Source: Exiguobacterium acetylicum DSM 20416 (GTDB taxonomy: Bacteria > Bacillota > Bacilli > Exiguobacteriales > Exiguobacteriaceae). Taken from it: 64,000 nucleotides of DNA. The notes beneath the pieces are model-generated. The model searched no databases, had not been told where the DNA came from, and worked only from the letters and a program-made list of their open reading frames with translations. Shown in pieces: positions 63,355-64,000 of this stretch. The translations under genes and the position numbers were made by a program. Position 1 is the stretch's first letter. Every line of letters begins with the position of its first letter. The DNA lies in NCBI RefSeq assembly GCF_000702605.1, contig NZ_JNIR01000001.1, positions 1,912,501 through 1,976,500 on the forward strand, given 5' to 3'.

Positions 63355-64000
63355 ATGCACCAACCATATGATGTCACGATCATCGGCGGCGGTCCGGTCG
63401 GACTGTTCACCGCGTTTTATTCAGGGATGCGCCAGATGAAGACGAAGGTCATCGAGAGTCTACCTCAATTAGGTGGTCAACTCGCTACACTTTATCCTGA
63501 AAAATATATATACGATATCGCCGGTTTTCCGAAAGTAAAAGCGCAGGAACTGGTCGATCGATTGCTTGAACAAGCAAATGAATTCGATCCGACGTACGTG
63601 CTCGGTGAGACCGTCATCGCTTACGAACGTATGGATGACGGAATCATCCGCCTCGTCACGAACAAAGGCGAGCATTATACGAAGACCGTCATCTTGACGG
63701 CAGGAAACGGCTCGTTCGCTGCACGTCCACTCGGCGTCGCGGACGCAGAACGCTTCGAAGAGACGAACTTACACTATTTCGTCAACGACATGGAGCGTTT
63801 TAAGGATCGCCAAGTCGTCTTGCTTGGTGGCGGCGATTCAGCAGTCGACTGGTCATTGATGCTTGAACCGATCGCAAAATCCGTCACGCTCGTCCACCGC
63901 CGCGATAAGTTCCGTGCCCATGAACATTCGGTCGAACTGTTACACGATTCGTCCGTCAACGTCATGACACCATATACACTTGAATCGGTCACAGGTGAGA
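63355..64000 (+). CDS. yumC: Thioredoxin reductase-like ferredoxin-NADP+ reductase YumC, partial
   Basis: The first 215 codons are in the window; the 3' end is off the right edge. [20 protein letters not shown] (FAD), [23 protein letters not shown] and the NADPH motif [11 protein letters not shown] (about residues 157-167) fit the TrxR-like ferredoxin-NADP+ reductase YumC of Bacillus subtilis; there is no CxxC redox pair between the motifs as in thioredoxin reductase. ATG 63355 has TAGGAGGG upstream. It is divergent from the NDH-2 gene. Confidence 0.9.
   Translation, partial: MHQPYDVTIIGGGPVGLFTAFYSGMRQMKTKVIESLPQLGGQLATLYPEKYIYDIAGFPKVKAQELVDRLLEQANEFDPTYVLGETVIAYERMDDGIIRLVTNKGEHYTKTVILTAGNGSFAARPLGVADAERFEETNLHYFVNDMERFKDRQVVLLGGGDSAVDWSLMLEPIAKSVTLVHRRDKFRAHEHSVELLHDSSVNVMTPYTLESVTGE

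Overview
The window looks like conserved chromosome of a low-to-moderate G+C Gram-positive bacterium of the order Bacillales. Gene order repeatedly matches the Bacillus subtilis yt- and yug- regions: ytpPQR-sftA, ytoP-ytzB, trmB/ytmP/amyX/thpR, pepV/ytzE, murJ-rsuA-type, leuS/yttB/ytqB, metK/pckA divergent, ytmA-ytkD, yugI-yugJ-pgi, yugG-yugH, glcT-ptsG, yuiB-yumB/yumC. Several insertions and losses relative to Bacillus, together with codon use and protein character, suggest Exiguobacterium or a close relative. That assignment is inference from memory, not a search. I see no tRNA, rRNA, CRISPR array, prophage or insertion sequence.

Layout. 1-5.8 kb: truncated sftA, ytpR, ytpQ, ytpP, a PTS_EIIC_2-type membrane protein, an M42 aminopeptidase, and small membrane or PepSY proteins. 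5.8-10.8 kb: trmB, then a block absent from the B. subtilis order (a 33-residue CydS-like membrane peptide and the acetoin genes alsS-alsD), then the kinase-like ytmP. 10.8-17.5 kb: pullulanase amyX, ytlQ-like, thpR, an MFS transporter, dipeptidase pepV and the small DeoR-type regulator ytzE. 17.6-23.3 kb: an SDR protein, an rRNA pseudouridine synthase, a MurJ/YtgP flippase, the ytfP flavoprotein and a membrane-anchored protein. 23.3-32.9 kb: leuS with a Leu T-box leader, a HAD phosphatase, a FemAB-like protein, a frameshifted MFS gene, mnmM, a hydrolase, a GNAT, and metK with a SAM (S-box) riboswitch. 33-40.8 kb: pckA with two CcpN-type boxes, an EAL-HDOD protein, ytmA-ytkD, pgi, yugJ and yugI. 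40.8-45.4 kb: a non-coding stretch with a folded repeat, then a class I ribonucleotide reductase operon (nrdE, flavodoxin, nrdF) with paired NrdR boxes. 45.4-52.7 kb: a NifU_N protein, a glycosyltransferase, yugG-yugH, a MazG-like protein, ytvI, a DUF429 protein, a previously uncalled 56-residue membrane protein and pepA. 52.7-64 kb: ptsI, a DHA2 drug exporter, two glucose PTS permeases under GlcT/RAT antitermination, yuiB, a type II NADH dehydrogenase with a Rex-type box, and the start of yumC.

Together the genes give a picture of carbon flow: glucose uptake (ptsI, two ptsG, glcT), glycolysis and gluconeogenesis (pgi, pckA), overflow to acetoin (alsSD), NADH disposal (yugJ, NDH-2, a possible bd-oxidase small subunit) and alpha-glucan breakdown (amyX). 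Much of the regulation can be read directly: T-box, S-box, RAT, NrdR, CcpN, cre-like and Rex-like sites, and many intrinsic terminators. I found no convincing wholly new multigene system. The best leads are the CydS-like peptide next to alsSD, the flavodoxin inside the nrd operon, the glcT-RAT arrangement, the unexplained repeats at the alsS and DHA2 promoters, the folded repeat near 41 kb and the uncalled 56-residue gene.
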